From NCBI GenBank assembly GCA_947495685.1, contig CANLZY010000022.1, positions 1 through 64,000 on the forward strand: a DNA stretch of 64,000 bases. The letters are read 5' to 3'. Positions 8,786 to 16,741 of the stretch are shown here, piece by piece. The stretch's first letter is position 1. Each line of letters starts with the position of its first letter. The notes under the pieces were generated by a model. That model did no database searches and had not been told where the DNA came from. It saw nothing but the letters and a program-made list of their open reading frames with translations. Origin of the DNA: an uncultured Tropicimonas sp. (GTDB lineage Bacteria; Pseudomonadota; Alphaproteobacteria; Rhodobacterales; Rhodobacteraceae). Made by a program: the position numbers and the translations under genes.

Positions 8786-8992
8786 ATGACGAAACGTATC
8801 CTCAAGATCTCCACAGCGCTCCTCATCGCCGCGACCATCCTGCAGGTCGCGCCCGGTGCGATCGCGCCGCAAGCGGACGGCTTCGTCGGCGCGGCGGAGG
8901 CTCGGGTCGGTCGCCCGGTGACACCGGTCAGCGTGGCCGGTGCGGGGAGGCGGACGGTGCGCCGCTGTGCGGCGGGTGTTTACCATTGCTGA
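8786..8992 (+). CDS. Small secreted protein of the DUF2092/arylsulfatase cluster
   Basis: A 68-aa product. The ATG at 8786 lies four bases after the DUF2092 stop and follows a GGAAGGG ribosome site. It has an N-terminal signal (KRILKISTALLIAATILQVA), then a short mature part with the segment EARVGRPVTPVSVAGAGRR and a Cys near each end of the tail (RRCAAGVYHC). I recall similar short proteins with an EARVGRPxTPxSVAG stretch accompanying DUF2092 genes; no function is known to me. Too short for domain assignment, but spacing and signal peptide make it a credible gene. Confidence 0.68.
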   Translation: MTKRILKISTALLIAATILQVAPGAIAPQADGFVGAAEARVGRPVTPVSVAGAGRRTVRRCAAGVYHC

Positions 8993-9126
8993 CCGACAGG
9001 GTTCGGGCAGTGAACTGATTGGAGGCCGATTCCGCGTTCTGGAGGGTGTTTGCGTTCCCAGACGCGCTGGCAGGAAACAAGACCCTGCAGGTTCGGTATC
9101 TTCAGACTGAAGAAGGATGGTTGAAC

Positions 9127-11643
9127 ATGTTTGCCGAAATGTCCCGGATGGCACTCCCCCTTGTCGTGGCCACGTTGGTGTCTGGCTCTGTACTGGCCGA
9201 GGGTGCGCCACAGGTTACCGGCACCCCTGGCTCTCCGAGTGCGACAACGACGATTGACGGAAGCCAGCTTCCTCCCATGCCCGATACGACCTTCGGAGGC
9301 ACGATCGAGCGCAACGCGCTGCAATCGAAACCGTACTGGCCGCCCCGCGTGGTGCCGCCAGAGGGGGTGCCCAATGTGCTTCTGATCATGACCGACGATT
9401 CCGGTTATGCCGTGCCCAGCACCTTCGGCGGCGTCATTCCCACTCCGACGCTGGATCGTCTCGCCGCCGAAGGCCTGCGGTTCACCAACATGCACTCTAC
9501 GGCGGTGTGCTCTGCCACGCGCGCATCGCTTCTCACCGGTTTCAACCACCATCAGGTGGGCTTCGGAACGGTGTCGGAAACGGCGACAGGCTATCCCGGC
9601 TACAACAGCATCATCACCGGGGACAAGGCCCCGGTCGGCAAGATCATGCGCGACAATGGCTACGCGACATCCTGGTTCGGCAAGAACCACAACACGCCCG
9701 CGTTCCAGACCTCTGCACTCGGGCCGTTCGACCAATGGCCAACGGGAATGGGGTTCGAGCATTTCTACGGTTTCATGGGCGGCGACACCAACCAGTGGCA
9801 GCCGGCCAATCTCGCCCGCAATACGACGTACATCTACCCCTTCGAGGACAACCCCGATTTCAACCTGACGACAGCGATGGCCGACGAAGCAATCGAGCAT
9901 ATCCGGAAAATCGACGCGCTCGCTCCGGACAAGCCGTTCTTCATCTACTACGCGCCCGGCGGCACCCATGCGCCCCATCACCCAACGCCGGAATGGATCG
10001 AGAAGATCAGCAAGATGCGCCTGTTCGACGACGGGTGGAACACCCTGCGCGAAACCATCTTCGAGAACCAGAAGAAGTTGGGCGTGATCCCTACCGATGC
10101 GAAAATGACGCCGTGGCCCGAAGACCTCCTCAAGACATGGGAGGATCTGAGCGACGACGAGAAGAAACTCTACCTGCGCCAGGTCGATGTCTTCGCGGCC
10201 TATGTCGCCTATACCGACCACGAAATCGGGCGTGTGATCGAGACCATCGGGGATCTGGGCAAGATCGACAACACGCTGATCATCTATATCGCCGGCGACA
10301 ACGGCACCAGCGCCGAGGGCGGCCTGGACGGAACGCCGAACGAGGTCATGTCGGTGCAGGGCGTCAGCCTGCCCGTGGAGGCGCAGTTGAAATACTATGA
10401 CGCCTGGGGGTCGGACCTGACCTATCCGCACATGTCTGTGGGCTGGTCCTGGGCCTTTGATACGCCGTTCTCCTGGACCAAGATGGTGGCCTCGCATTTC
10501 GGCGGCACCCGGCAGGGCATGGCAATCTCATGGCCTGCGGTCATCAAGGACAAGGGCGGGATCCGGAACCAGTTCCACCATGTCATCGACGTCGTGCCGA
10601 CAATCCTGGAAGCGGCCCGGCTCCAGCAACCGGCAGAGGTGGAGGGCATCCCGCAAGCGCCAATGGAAGGCGTGAGCATGGCCTACACGTTCGACACGGC
10701 CAACGCCGATGCGGCCTCGACCCGCAAGACCCAGTATTTCGAGATGCTCGGCGATCACGCGATCTATCACGACGGCTGGATTGCCAGCAGCAAGGTCATG
10801 CGCGCCCCGTGGGACAACAGCGGCAAGGGGAACCACGACCCGGCAAGCTGGCCGTGGGAGCTCTACGACCTGAGCAAGGACTGGACGCAATATGAGGATG
10901 TGGCTGCCCAGTTTCCCGAGAAGCTGAAGGAGTTGGAGGCCCTGTTCTGGAAGGAAGCGGAACGCAACCAGGTCCTGCCGCTGAATGCGACCACCTTCAC
11001 CCGTTTGGTCGAACCGCGCCCCAGCCTCGCGGCCGGCCGCAACGTGTTTACCTATTCCGGCGAGCTGACCGGAACCCCCAATGGCGATGCACCCAGTGTG
11101 CTTGCGACGTCCTACAATTTCAAGGCAGAGATCGATGTTCCCAAGGAAGGGGCCGAGGGCATGATCGTGACCCAGGGCGGGCGGTTCGCGGGATACGGGT
11201 TCTACGTGCTCAAGGGCAAGCCGGTGTTCACCTGGAACCTCGTCGATCTCAAGCGGCGGAAATGGACTGGCGACGAGGTGCTGTCACCGGGCAAGCATAC
11301 GCTTGAATTCGACTTCCGCTATGATGGCCTTGGTGCCGCGACACTGGCCTACGGGTCGCCGAGCGGTCTTGGCCAGGGCGGCACGGGTACCCTCAAGGTG
11401 GACGGAAGGGTCGTCTCGACCCAGAAGATGGAGAAGACCATTCCCATGACCCTGCAATGGGACGAAAACTTCGACGTCGGCGCAGATACCGGCACCCCGG
11501 TGGACGACCGCGACTACAAGGTGCCGTTCCGGTTCAATGGCAAACTCGACAAGCTCACCCTGACCATTGATCGGCCCAAGCTGTCGCCCGGGGACATCAA
11601 GAAGCTCGAAGCCATGCTGCATGGGAACGCGGCAAGCGAATAG
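9127..11643 (+). CDS. Exported arylsulfatase
   Basis: Sulfate-ester hydrolase of the alkaline phosphatase/sulfatase superfamily, 838 aa. The ATG at 9127 follows GAAGGATGG at good spacing and gives a signal peptide ending near VLAEG; an upstream TTG at 9019 would bury it. Metal ligands appear in LIMTDDSGY (residues about 79-87). The signature is VCSATRASLLTG with Cys128, the residue matured to formylglycine; position +2 is Ala rather than the classical Pro, a variant seen in many bacterial arylsulfatases. A C-terminal beta-rich extension follows after about residue 640. A formylglycine-generating enzyme would be needed from elsewhere in the genome. It is the last gene of the exported run 7718-11643. 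Confidence 0.93.
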   Translation: MFAEMSRMALPLVVATLVSGSVLAEGAPQVTGTPGSPSATTTIDGSQLPPMPDTTFGGTIERNALQSKPYWPPRVVPPEGVPNVLLIMTDDSGYAVPSTFGGVIPTPTLDRLAAEGLRFTNMHSTAVCSATRASLLTGFNHHQVGFGTVSETATGYPGYNSIITGDKAPVGKIMRDNGYATSWFGKNHNTPAFQTSALGPFDQWPTGMGFEHFYGFMGGDTNQWQPANLARNTTYIYPFEDNPDFNLTTAMADEAIEHIRKIDALAPDKPFFIYYAPGGTHAPHHPTPEWIEKISKMRLFDDGWNTLRETIFENQKKLGVIPTDAKMTPWPEDLLKTWEDLSDDEKKLYLRQVDVFAAYVAYTDHEIGRVIETIGDLGKIDNTLIIYIAGDNGTSAEGGLDGTPNEVMSVQGVSLPVEAQLKYYDAWGSDLTYPHMSVGWSWAFDTPFSWTKMVASHFGGTRQGMAISWPAVIKDKGGIRNQFHHVIDVVPTILEAARLQQPAEVEGIPQAPMEGVSMAYTFDTANADAASTRKTQYFEMLGDHAIYHDGWIASSKVMRAPWDNSGKGNHDPASWPWELYDLSKDWTQYEDVAAQFPEKLKELEALFWKEAERNQVLPLNATTFTRLVEPRPSLAAGRNVFTYSGELTGTPNGDAPSVLATSYNFKAEIDVPKEGAEGMIVTQGGRFAGYGFYVLKGKPVFTWNLVDLKRRKWTGDEVLSPGKHTLEFDFRYDGLGAATLAYGSPSGLGQGGTGTLKVDGRVVSTQKMEKTIPMTLQWDENFDVGADTGTPVDDRDYKVPFRFNGKLDKLTLTIDRPKLSPGDIKKLEAMLHGNAASE

Positions 11644-12755
11644 ACCGTGGCCTTGGCTCCATGGTCGCGGACCGCAGGGCGACCCCGGCAGGAGTCGCCC
11701 GAACGCATGTGCTGAAACATACCGGCGATTGTCTGGGACACTGGCACGCCCGAGCCTCCGGGGGTACGGCGCTTGTAAGCGTCGCCGTGACCGGGGTCAC
11801 TTGCGGCGGCCCTTCCTGGCTCCCGATTCCTTCCATTGGCTTGCGGCATTCCCAGCACCAAGGCCAATGATCGTTCTGACGTCTATCGCAGGAAACGACA
11901 CCTGCGCGGCGGCGAGATGCGGTCACGCGGATGATCAGTGAGCGCGCTGTGCGACGAGGTATGCGGAACACACTTGTTCGGGCGCGACAACTCTGGACCC
12001 GGGGCTTGTTCGCCCTCCACAATCGGCGGCAACCGTTTCGGGCGATATCGAGGGCGTTGAGCGTGGGCAGGTGACGCTGTTCCGGAACATTTGGAAGACC
12101 GGATCGGTGAAGATCATGCACGATGAATGGATCGTTCGATATGATACTTCCCTGAGGCGTTGGTCCGTCAGAAACACCAAGGTCGCCAGAGAATTGCGAC
12201 AGGTAGACCAAGCGGGGTACAGCTTCGTTCCTGGGCTGTTCGGATCTTGGTGTCGGACAGGACGATCTTGAAGCGCGGCCGCCCTCTCCTCGTCTCCGAA
12301 AGCAGACAATCCATCGTGTGGTTCCCAGAGAGTTCCGCCAAGCGCCGGACGGGCTCCAGCGCCGTCTTGCGCTCCATTCTGGACATCCCTGCCAGGTTCG
12401 CCGGCCTTCCAGCCACCGAGAGCGTTGCTCCCCTCGGCATGCCAGACAGACTCCGGCATTTTCCGTTGAGCGGGCCGAAATGAATTGAGCGGCGAACATC
12501 TGGTTCCCACCCTTCACACACGCTTGTTCGACTTGCAGCGAGGGCTGTGTTGGGTCAAGCCCACCGTTGACCGCAATGTGATCGACGGTGGGCTCCGAGC
12601 AGTTCACGACCGTCTTTCTGATCACGTGGTTTTCCTGCTCGCCACGGCAGCGTCGGTCAGGAAACGCCGGGAGCAGGCATTCCCGGCGCCTGCATTGACC
12701 TATAACCAGTTAATATATAATGGAAATCCATCAAGTCGAGATCCGCGTCAGCCCA
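11644..12755. other. Gene-free interval
   Basis: About 1.1 kb separates the arylsulfatase gene from the convergent IclR gene. Frames on both strands are Arg/Pro/Ser-rich and match nothing I know. A perfect 10-bp inverted repeat AGCCCACCGT (12558-12567) / ACGGTGGGCT (12585-12594) is present. A short AT-rich stretch (about 12700-12720) precedes the IclR gene end. It may be decayed mobile DNA, but I could not identify a parent gene. Confidence 0.45.
11677..11700 (+). terminator. Possible hairpin terminator after arylsulfatase
   Basis: GGGCGAC (11677-11683) / GTCGCCC (11694-11700) begins 34 nt after the arylsulfatase stop. No T-run follows, so this is only a candidate. Confidence 0.3.
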
Positions 12756-13511
12756 TCAGACCATCATCTGCCTGACGCCCTCTGCTGTTCGGCGCAGTTC
12801 TGGCTCAACAGTTTTTCGGCTTTCTTCAAACCGCGTGGTCGGGATCGGCACCGAGATCGCGTGCAGGTCTCCCGCCCAGTCGCGGAAGGCAAAGCCGATT
12901 GCAGAAATGCCGGTGGTGTGGTCGCCGCAGTCATAAGCGAGTCCAGTTTCTCGGATTTTGGACAACTCCGCGAGAAATACGCCCATGTCGCCGTCGGTTC
13001 CGATCCTCTGCCATTCGGTCGAGATCAGGTCACGGGCCGTCTTCTCGGGCAGTTCAGATAGGCACGCCTTTCCGTTTGCGGTCGTCGTCAACGGGAAGAC
13101 CTCGCCCACAGAAGAGATCGTGCGCAACCGGTGGGTACCGGGAACCTGATCGAGGAATATCATTCCTGCACCACGCAGGACGGAAAGGTCTGCGGTTTCA
13201 CCGGTCCTCTGGGTCAGTTCCGTCAGGATCAGGCGGCATTGCTCGACGATGTTGTATCGGGCTGCCTCGGCCAGCGATCCGATGGCCGGGCCAAGCCGCA
13301 GCCCCCCGCCACCTCCATCGCTCATCACGAAGCGTTCGTTCTGAAGCGCCCCGGCGATTCGCTGTACCGTAGACCGGGGCAAGCCCACACGCTCGGCAAT
13401 CTGACCGAGACTCATGCCGCCCTGGTTCTCTCCGAGCGCCCGTAATATGGCCGCCGCGCGCGCAATGACCTGAATGCCAGCCCGCGATGAGTTGTTATCG
13501 TTTTCAGCCAT
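12756..13511 (-). CDS. IclR-family transcriptional regulator
   Basis: A 251-aa regulator. The N-terminal winged helix-turn-helix (about residues 15-75) reads VIARAAAILRALGEN, MSLGQIAERVGLPRSTVQRI; the C-terminal IclR effector domain includes the TTTANGKACLSELP and TGLAYDCGDHTTGISAIG segments typical of the family. The ATG at 13511 is chosen over a GTG at 13535 in the same frame because it has a GGGAG upstream and starts just before the conserved HTH region; both are possible. It diverges from the catabolic operon starting at 13728 and two nested inverted repeats lie between them, so it probably controls that operon and itself. Confidence 0.9.
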   Translation of the reverse strand: MAENDNNSSRAGIQVIARAAAILRALGENQGGMSLGQIAERVGLPRSTVQRIAGALQNERFVMSDGGGGGLRLGPAIGSLAEAARYNIVEQCRLILTELTQRTGETADLSVLRGAGMIFLDQVPGTHRLRTISSVGEVFPLTTTANGKACLSELPEKTARDLISTEWQRIGTDGDMGVFLAELSKIRETGLAYDCGDHTTGISAIGFAFRDWAGDLHAISVPIPTTRFEESRKTVEPELRRTAEGVRQMMV

Positions 13512-13570
13512 TTGCGTCACGCTCCCTACACTCACCGCGCATGCTTGCCAGATTTCCCGGCGAGATGCGA

Positions 13571-13655
13571 CTGTCCCGTATTACGATACAGCCAAACCGC
13601 ATTGCAATTTATTATTGACTGCGATGCGGTACACCTGCACCATCATACGGGACAG
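13571..13655. promoter_or_regulatory. Divergent promoter with two nested inverted repeats (IclR operator candidate)
   Basis: The outer repeat is CTGTCCCGTAT (13571-13581) / ATACGGGACAG (13645-13655), 11 bp perfect. The inner repeat is ACCGCAT (13596-13602) / ATGCGGT (13624-13630). On the minus strand a TTGCAA box and TAATAC box 18 nt apart (within about 13576-13608) would serve the IclR gene. A plus-strand TTGACT at 13615-13620 may be the -35 of the operon. The symmetry around the promoters fits repressor or activator binding by the adjacent IclR protein; this is inference. Confidence 0.6.
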
Positions 13656-13727
13656 GTGGGAGGAACCATCCTGACAGATCGGAAACGCGAACACCGGCCT
13701 CGCCGGTGAACAGAGGAGGTTTGCCCG

Positions 13728-14564
13728 ATGGTCGAAATTCGTGGCATCGAGTTCCAGGGAAACACTGAAAACGACATGGAGCTGGAGTTCTACAATCTCA
13801 GCCACCGTTACGGTTTTCAGTGCCCGAACTGGCCCTATTTCAAGGACGTCCAGATCGACCGGAAGCACTACATGGCCAAGTCCGGGGTGCTGAGCCAGAC
13901 GATCACGACAACGATGCACGTCACCACTCACATCGACGCGCCAGCGCATGTGGTCCAAGGTACGCCCTTCATCGACGAGGTGCCGCTACCGCATTTCTTC
14001 GGCTCGGGCCTTGTCGTCTCGATCCCCAAGAAGAAGTGGGAGCAGATCACGGCAGACGATCTGGAGAAAGCCTGCGGCCATGCGATCCGCAAGAACGATG
14101 TACTGATCATCAACACCGGCTGGCACAAGCAATACGAGGATGGCGACTACTTCGCCTATTGCCCGGGCCTCGTGCCCTCGGCCGCAGACTGGATGATCGA
14201 AAAGGGCGTGAAGGTCGTGGGTCACGACACGCAGGCCAATGACCACCCGTTGGCCACAGCGATCGGCCCGCAGCGCAACGGCCCGATCCTGCCGCATCTG
14301 GAGAAGGAATACCTTGAGTGGTCCGGCGGCACCCCTTGGGATGTCGATTTCCCGGAATGGGAGCCCGTGCACCAGAAGCTGTTCTCGAAAGGCATCCTCG
14401 GGATCGAGAATGTCGGCGGAGACCTTGATGCCGTCACCGGCAAACGGTGCACCTTCGCCTTCTTCCCGTGGAACTGGGACCGCGGCGACGGCTGCATCAT
14501 CCGCCTCGTGGCGATGATCGACAAGGGCCAGAACTACCGCATCGAGGCTGGCGAAGCGTTCTGA
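13728..14564 (+). CDS. Cyclase/kynurenine formamidase-like hydrolase (PF04199)
   Basis: A 278-aa metal-dependent hydrolase of the cyclase family, which includes arylformamidase and isatin hydrolase. The family metal motif HxGTHxDxPxH appears as H-V-T-T-H-I-D-A-P-A-H at residues 64-74, with Thr in place of Gly. Later conserved segments are VLIINTGWHK and VVGHDTQANDHPLA. The ATG follows an excellent AGAGGAGG site. It is the first gene of the IclR-controlled operon, so it likely opens the substrate: hydrolysis of a cyclic amide, lactone or amide to a free acid. The exact substrate is unknown. A small CG-rich hairpin (14575-14593) separates it from the next gene. Confidence 0.88.
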   Translation: MVEIRGIEFQGNTENDMELEFYNLSHRYGFQCPNWPYFKDVQIDRKHYMAKSGVLSQTITTTMHVTTHIDAPAHVVQGTPFIDEVPLPHFFGSGLVVSIPKKKWEQITADDLEKACGHAIRKNDVLIINTGWHKQYEDGDYFAYCPGLVPSAADWMIEKGVKVVGHDTQANDHPLATAIGPQRNGPILPHLEKEYLEWSGGTPWDVDFPEWEPVHQKLFSKGILGIENVGGDLDAVTGKRCTFAFFPWNWDRGDGCIIRLVAMIDKGQNYRIEAGEAF

Positions 14565-14574
14565 TCGGAGCAGG

Positions 14575-14593
14575 CCGCCCGTTGAGCGGGCGG
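14575..14593 (+). other. Intercistronic hairpin
   Basis: CCGCCCG (14575-14581) / CGGGCGG (14587-14593), 5-nt loop, between the cyclase and cupin genes. No T-run, so an mRNA processing or stability element rather than a terminator is more likely. Confidence 0.4.
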
Positions 14594-14621
14594 TCAGCCA
14601 TTCTGGAACAGGGAGGACAAA

Positions 14622-14966
14622 ATGCACGTCAAGCGTTTCAAGGACGCTCAGCCCTACGAGGCACCCAACCACAGGGCGTGTTTCGGCTTGCGGCTTCAGG
14701 GCTTTGACGAAGGCGGGCCGGAAAACCAATGGGTGGGCCTCAGCCAGTTCCTGCCCGGCGGTGGTGCTGGCCCGGACTCCACGCCCTTCGAGAAGGTCTA
14801 TGTCGTGCTGGAGGGGGAGATGACCGTCGAGATCGATGGGAACGAGACCACTCTCGGCAAGTTCGACAGCTGTACCATTGCCCCGGGCGAGGTGCGTGTC
14901 CTGACCAACAAGACCAACCTGACCACGCAGATGCTGGTCGTCATTCCCTATCCGCCGGAGGCCTGA
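14622..14966 (+). CDS. Cupin-domain protein
   Basis: A 114-aa single-domain beta-barrel protein. The cupin core runs from about residue 40 to 110: LPGGGAGPDSTPFEKVYVVLEGEMTVEIDG then FDSCTIAPGEVRVLTN. The first cupin motif usually supplies two His and a Glu; here the His positions are replaced (GPDSTPFEKVY), so canonical metal binding is doubtful. The ATG follows a GGGAGG site. It lies between the cyclase and SDR genes, three bases from the SDR start. It may be an isomerase, ligand-binding or small-molecule sensor protein in the pathway; the missing His makes dioxygenase activity unlikely. Confidence 0.82.
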   Translation: MHVKRFKDAQPYEAPNHRACFGLRLQGFDEGGPENQWVGLSQFLPGGGAGPDSTPFEKVYVVLEGEMTVEIDGNETTLGKFDSCTIAPGEVRVLTNKTNLTTQMLVVIPYPPEA

Positions 14967-14969
14967 ACG

Positions 14970-15764
14970 ATGAACGTGATGAGCAACCCGATGTCGATGT
15001 TCGACGTGACGGACAAGGTGGCGTTGATCACCGGTGCTTCGGGCGCCTTCGGGATGGTGGCCGCACGGATCCTCGCTGGCGCGGGCTGCAAACTCGTGCT
15101 CGTGGCCGGAAACAAGGACGTGCTGGAGGAGATCGCCGACGAGTGCCGCGAGATGGGTGCCGAGGTGACCGCGATCAACGCCCGCCCAACCGATGCGGAA
15201 ACTTGCGACACGTTGGTGGCCGATGCGGTCGCCACCTACGGCGTGCTCGACATTCTCGTCGTTGCCTCTGGCATGAACAAGGTCGCGCTGGTCAATGACA
15301 TGCCGCCGGAAACCTTCGAGGCGGTCATGGACGCGAATGTGACGCAAAGCTGGCTGCTGTCCCGCGCCGCGGCCGGGCAAATGAAGAAACAGGGCTCCGG
15401 CAAGATTGTTCTGGTGTCTTCGGCCCGCGGGCTGCTGGGGCATCCTGCCGGCTATTCGGCCTATTGCGCCTCCAAATCGGCGGTGGACGGGATCACCAAG
15501 GCCCTTGGATGCGAGCTCGCAGCCTCCGGAATTTCCGTCAACGCCATCGCGCCGACCGTCTTCCGTTCGCCACTCACGGCCTGGATGTTCGAGGACACGG
15601 AGGAGGCGAAGAAGGTTCGCGCCGGGTTCCTCGCACGTGTTCCGGTGGGACGGCTGGGGGAGCCCGAAGATCTCGCCGGGCCGCTGCTGTTCCTGACCAG
15701 CAAGGCGTCGGATTTCTACACCGGCCACATCCTGTATGCCGACGGCGGCTACACGGCGGGCTGA
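14970..15764 (+). CDS. Short-chain dehydrogenase/reductase
   Basis: NAD(P)-dependent oxidoreductase of the classical SDR family, 264 aa. The nucleotide-binding glycine motif is TGASGAFG (about residues 21-28), followed later by VVASG in place of the usual NNAG, the catalytic Ser in VLVSSARG and the YCASK pair (Tyr165, Lys169). The C-terminal PVGRLGEPEDLAGPLLFL and YADGGYTAG segments are typical of 3-oxoacyl-ACP reductase-like SDRs. It is preceded by three bases after the cupin stop and followed by three bases before the 3-hydroxyacyl dehydrogenase start, a tight operon. Expected to oxidise or reduce a hydroxy/keto intermediate of the substrate. Confidence 0.92.
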   Translation: MNVMSNPMSMFDVTDKVALITGASGAFGMVAARILAGAGCKLVLVAGNKDVLEEIADECREMGAEVTAINARPTDAETCDTLVADAVATYGVLDILVVASGMNKVALVNDMPPETFEAVMDANVTQSWLLSRAAAGQMKKQGSGKIVLVSSARGLLGHPAGYSAYCASKSAVDGITKALGCELAASGISVNAIAPTVFRSPLTAWMFEDTEEAKKVRAGFLARVPVGRLGEPEDLAGPLLFLTSKASDFYTGHILYADGGYTAG

Positions 15765-15767
15765 ACA

Positions 15768-16697
15768 ATGAAACCCACCACATATCGAATAGCCGTGATC
15801 GGCGCGGGGCTCATGGGGCACGGAATTGCGCTGACGCTTGCCCGCGCCGGCCACACAATCGCGATCACCGATCCCGTGGAAGACGCGCGGGAGACGGTTG
15901 CGGAGCGTATCCGTTCCAGCATGGAAGCCATGGGGATCGGCCCGTCCGAAATCACCGAGACCGTCCAGCGGATCGAGGTGGTGCCCGCGTTGGCGGATGC
16001 GGTCGGTGAAGCGCAAGTGGTCTTTGAGGCCGCACCGGAAAAGATGGCGTTGAAACAAGCCATTTTCGCGGAGATCGAGCAACATGCGCCCGAGACCTGC
16101 ATCCTTGCCTCCAACACCTCCGTCATGCCGATCACCGAGATCATGTCGGGTCTCAGGCGCAAGGAGCGGGCGCTTGGCACCCATTGGTGGAACCCGCCGC
16201 ACATGATCCCGCTGGTCGAGGTCATCAGGACCGAAGCCACCGACCCGGCCTTGGCGCAAGCGATGGTCGCGATGCTGCAAGCGGCGGGGAAGACGCCGGT
16301 CATGGTCAACAAGGACGTGCCCGGGTTCATCGGCAATCGCCTGCAACATGCGCTCTGGCGCGAGGCGGTCAGCCTCGTCGAGAACGGCATCTGCGACGCA
16401 AAGGCCGTGGACGAGGTGATCAAGTCCAGTTTCGGTCGACGGCTTGCGGTGCTTGGGCCGCTGGAAAACGCCGATCTCGTCGGCACCGACCTCACGCTCG
16501 ACATTCACCAGACAGTGCTGGCCGACCTGGAACGGCGGCCCGGGCCTTCGCCCTTTCTTGAAAAGCTCGTGGAGGACGGGCGGCTCGGAATGAAATCGGG
16601 GGAAGGCTTTTACCAGTGGACCGAAGAGGAGGCGGATGCCGTTCGCGCCCGCGTGGCGCGGCATCTGACGCGGCTGGAAGGTATTTTGGCCGATTGA
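15768..16697 (+). CDS. 3-hydroxyacyl-CoA dehydrogenase family protein (carnitine dehydrogenase/lambda-crystallin-like)
   Basis: An NAD-dependent beta-hydroxy acid dehydrogenase of 309 aa, with no fused hydratase. The Rossmann motif is IGAGLMGHGIA (Gly12, Gly14, Gly17). Further family signatures are VFEAAPEKMALKQ, ASNTSVMPITEI, GTHWWNPPHMIPLVEV (catalytic His region) and the C-terminal domain with KDVPGFIGNRLQHALWRE. The length and the HWWNPPH sequence fit the single-domain carnitine dehydrogenase/lambda-crystallin branch that acts on free beta-hydroxy acids. That reading fits the beta-keto acid cleavage enzyme encoded at 21398 in the same operon. The alternative is a CoA-ester dehydrogenase. 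Confidence 0.9.
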   Translation: MKPTTYRIAVIGAGLMGHGIALTLARAGHTIAITDPVEDARETVAERIRSSMEAMGIGPSEITETVQRIEVVPALADAVGEAQVVFEAAPEKMALKQAIFAEIEQHAPETCILASNTSVMPITEIMSGLRRKERALGTHWWNPPHMIPLVEVIRTEATDPALAQAMVAMLQAAGKTPVMVNKDVPGFIGNRLQHALWREAVSLVENGICDAKAVDEVIKSSFGRRLAVLGPLENADLVGTDLTLDIHQTVLADLERRPGPSPFLEKLVEDGRLGMKSGEGFYQWTEEEADAVRARVARHLTRLEGILAD

Positions 16698-16741
16698 ACG
16701 CGAAACCCGGGCTCAAGACCCGGACAAGGGAGGACATCACA

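Noticed and set aside
8980-10497. 505-codon minus-strand frame
   Set aside because: Antisense to the arylsulfatase gene; no motifs.
12071-12510. Short frames on both strands in the 12 kb interval as possible transposase pieces
   Set aside because: I could not match any conserved transposase segment, so no remnant is claimed.
13986-16664. Very long minus-strand open frame (892 codons)
   Set aside because: It lies opposite four well-supported plus-strand genes. High GC at third positions keeps the antisense frame open; the product is His/Arg/Asp-rich with no family motifs.
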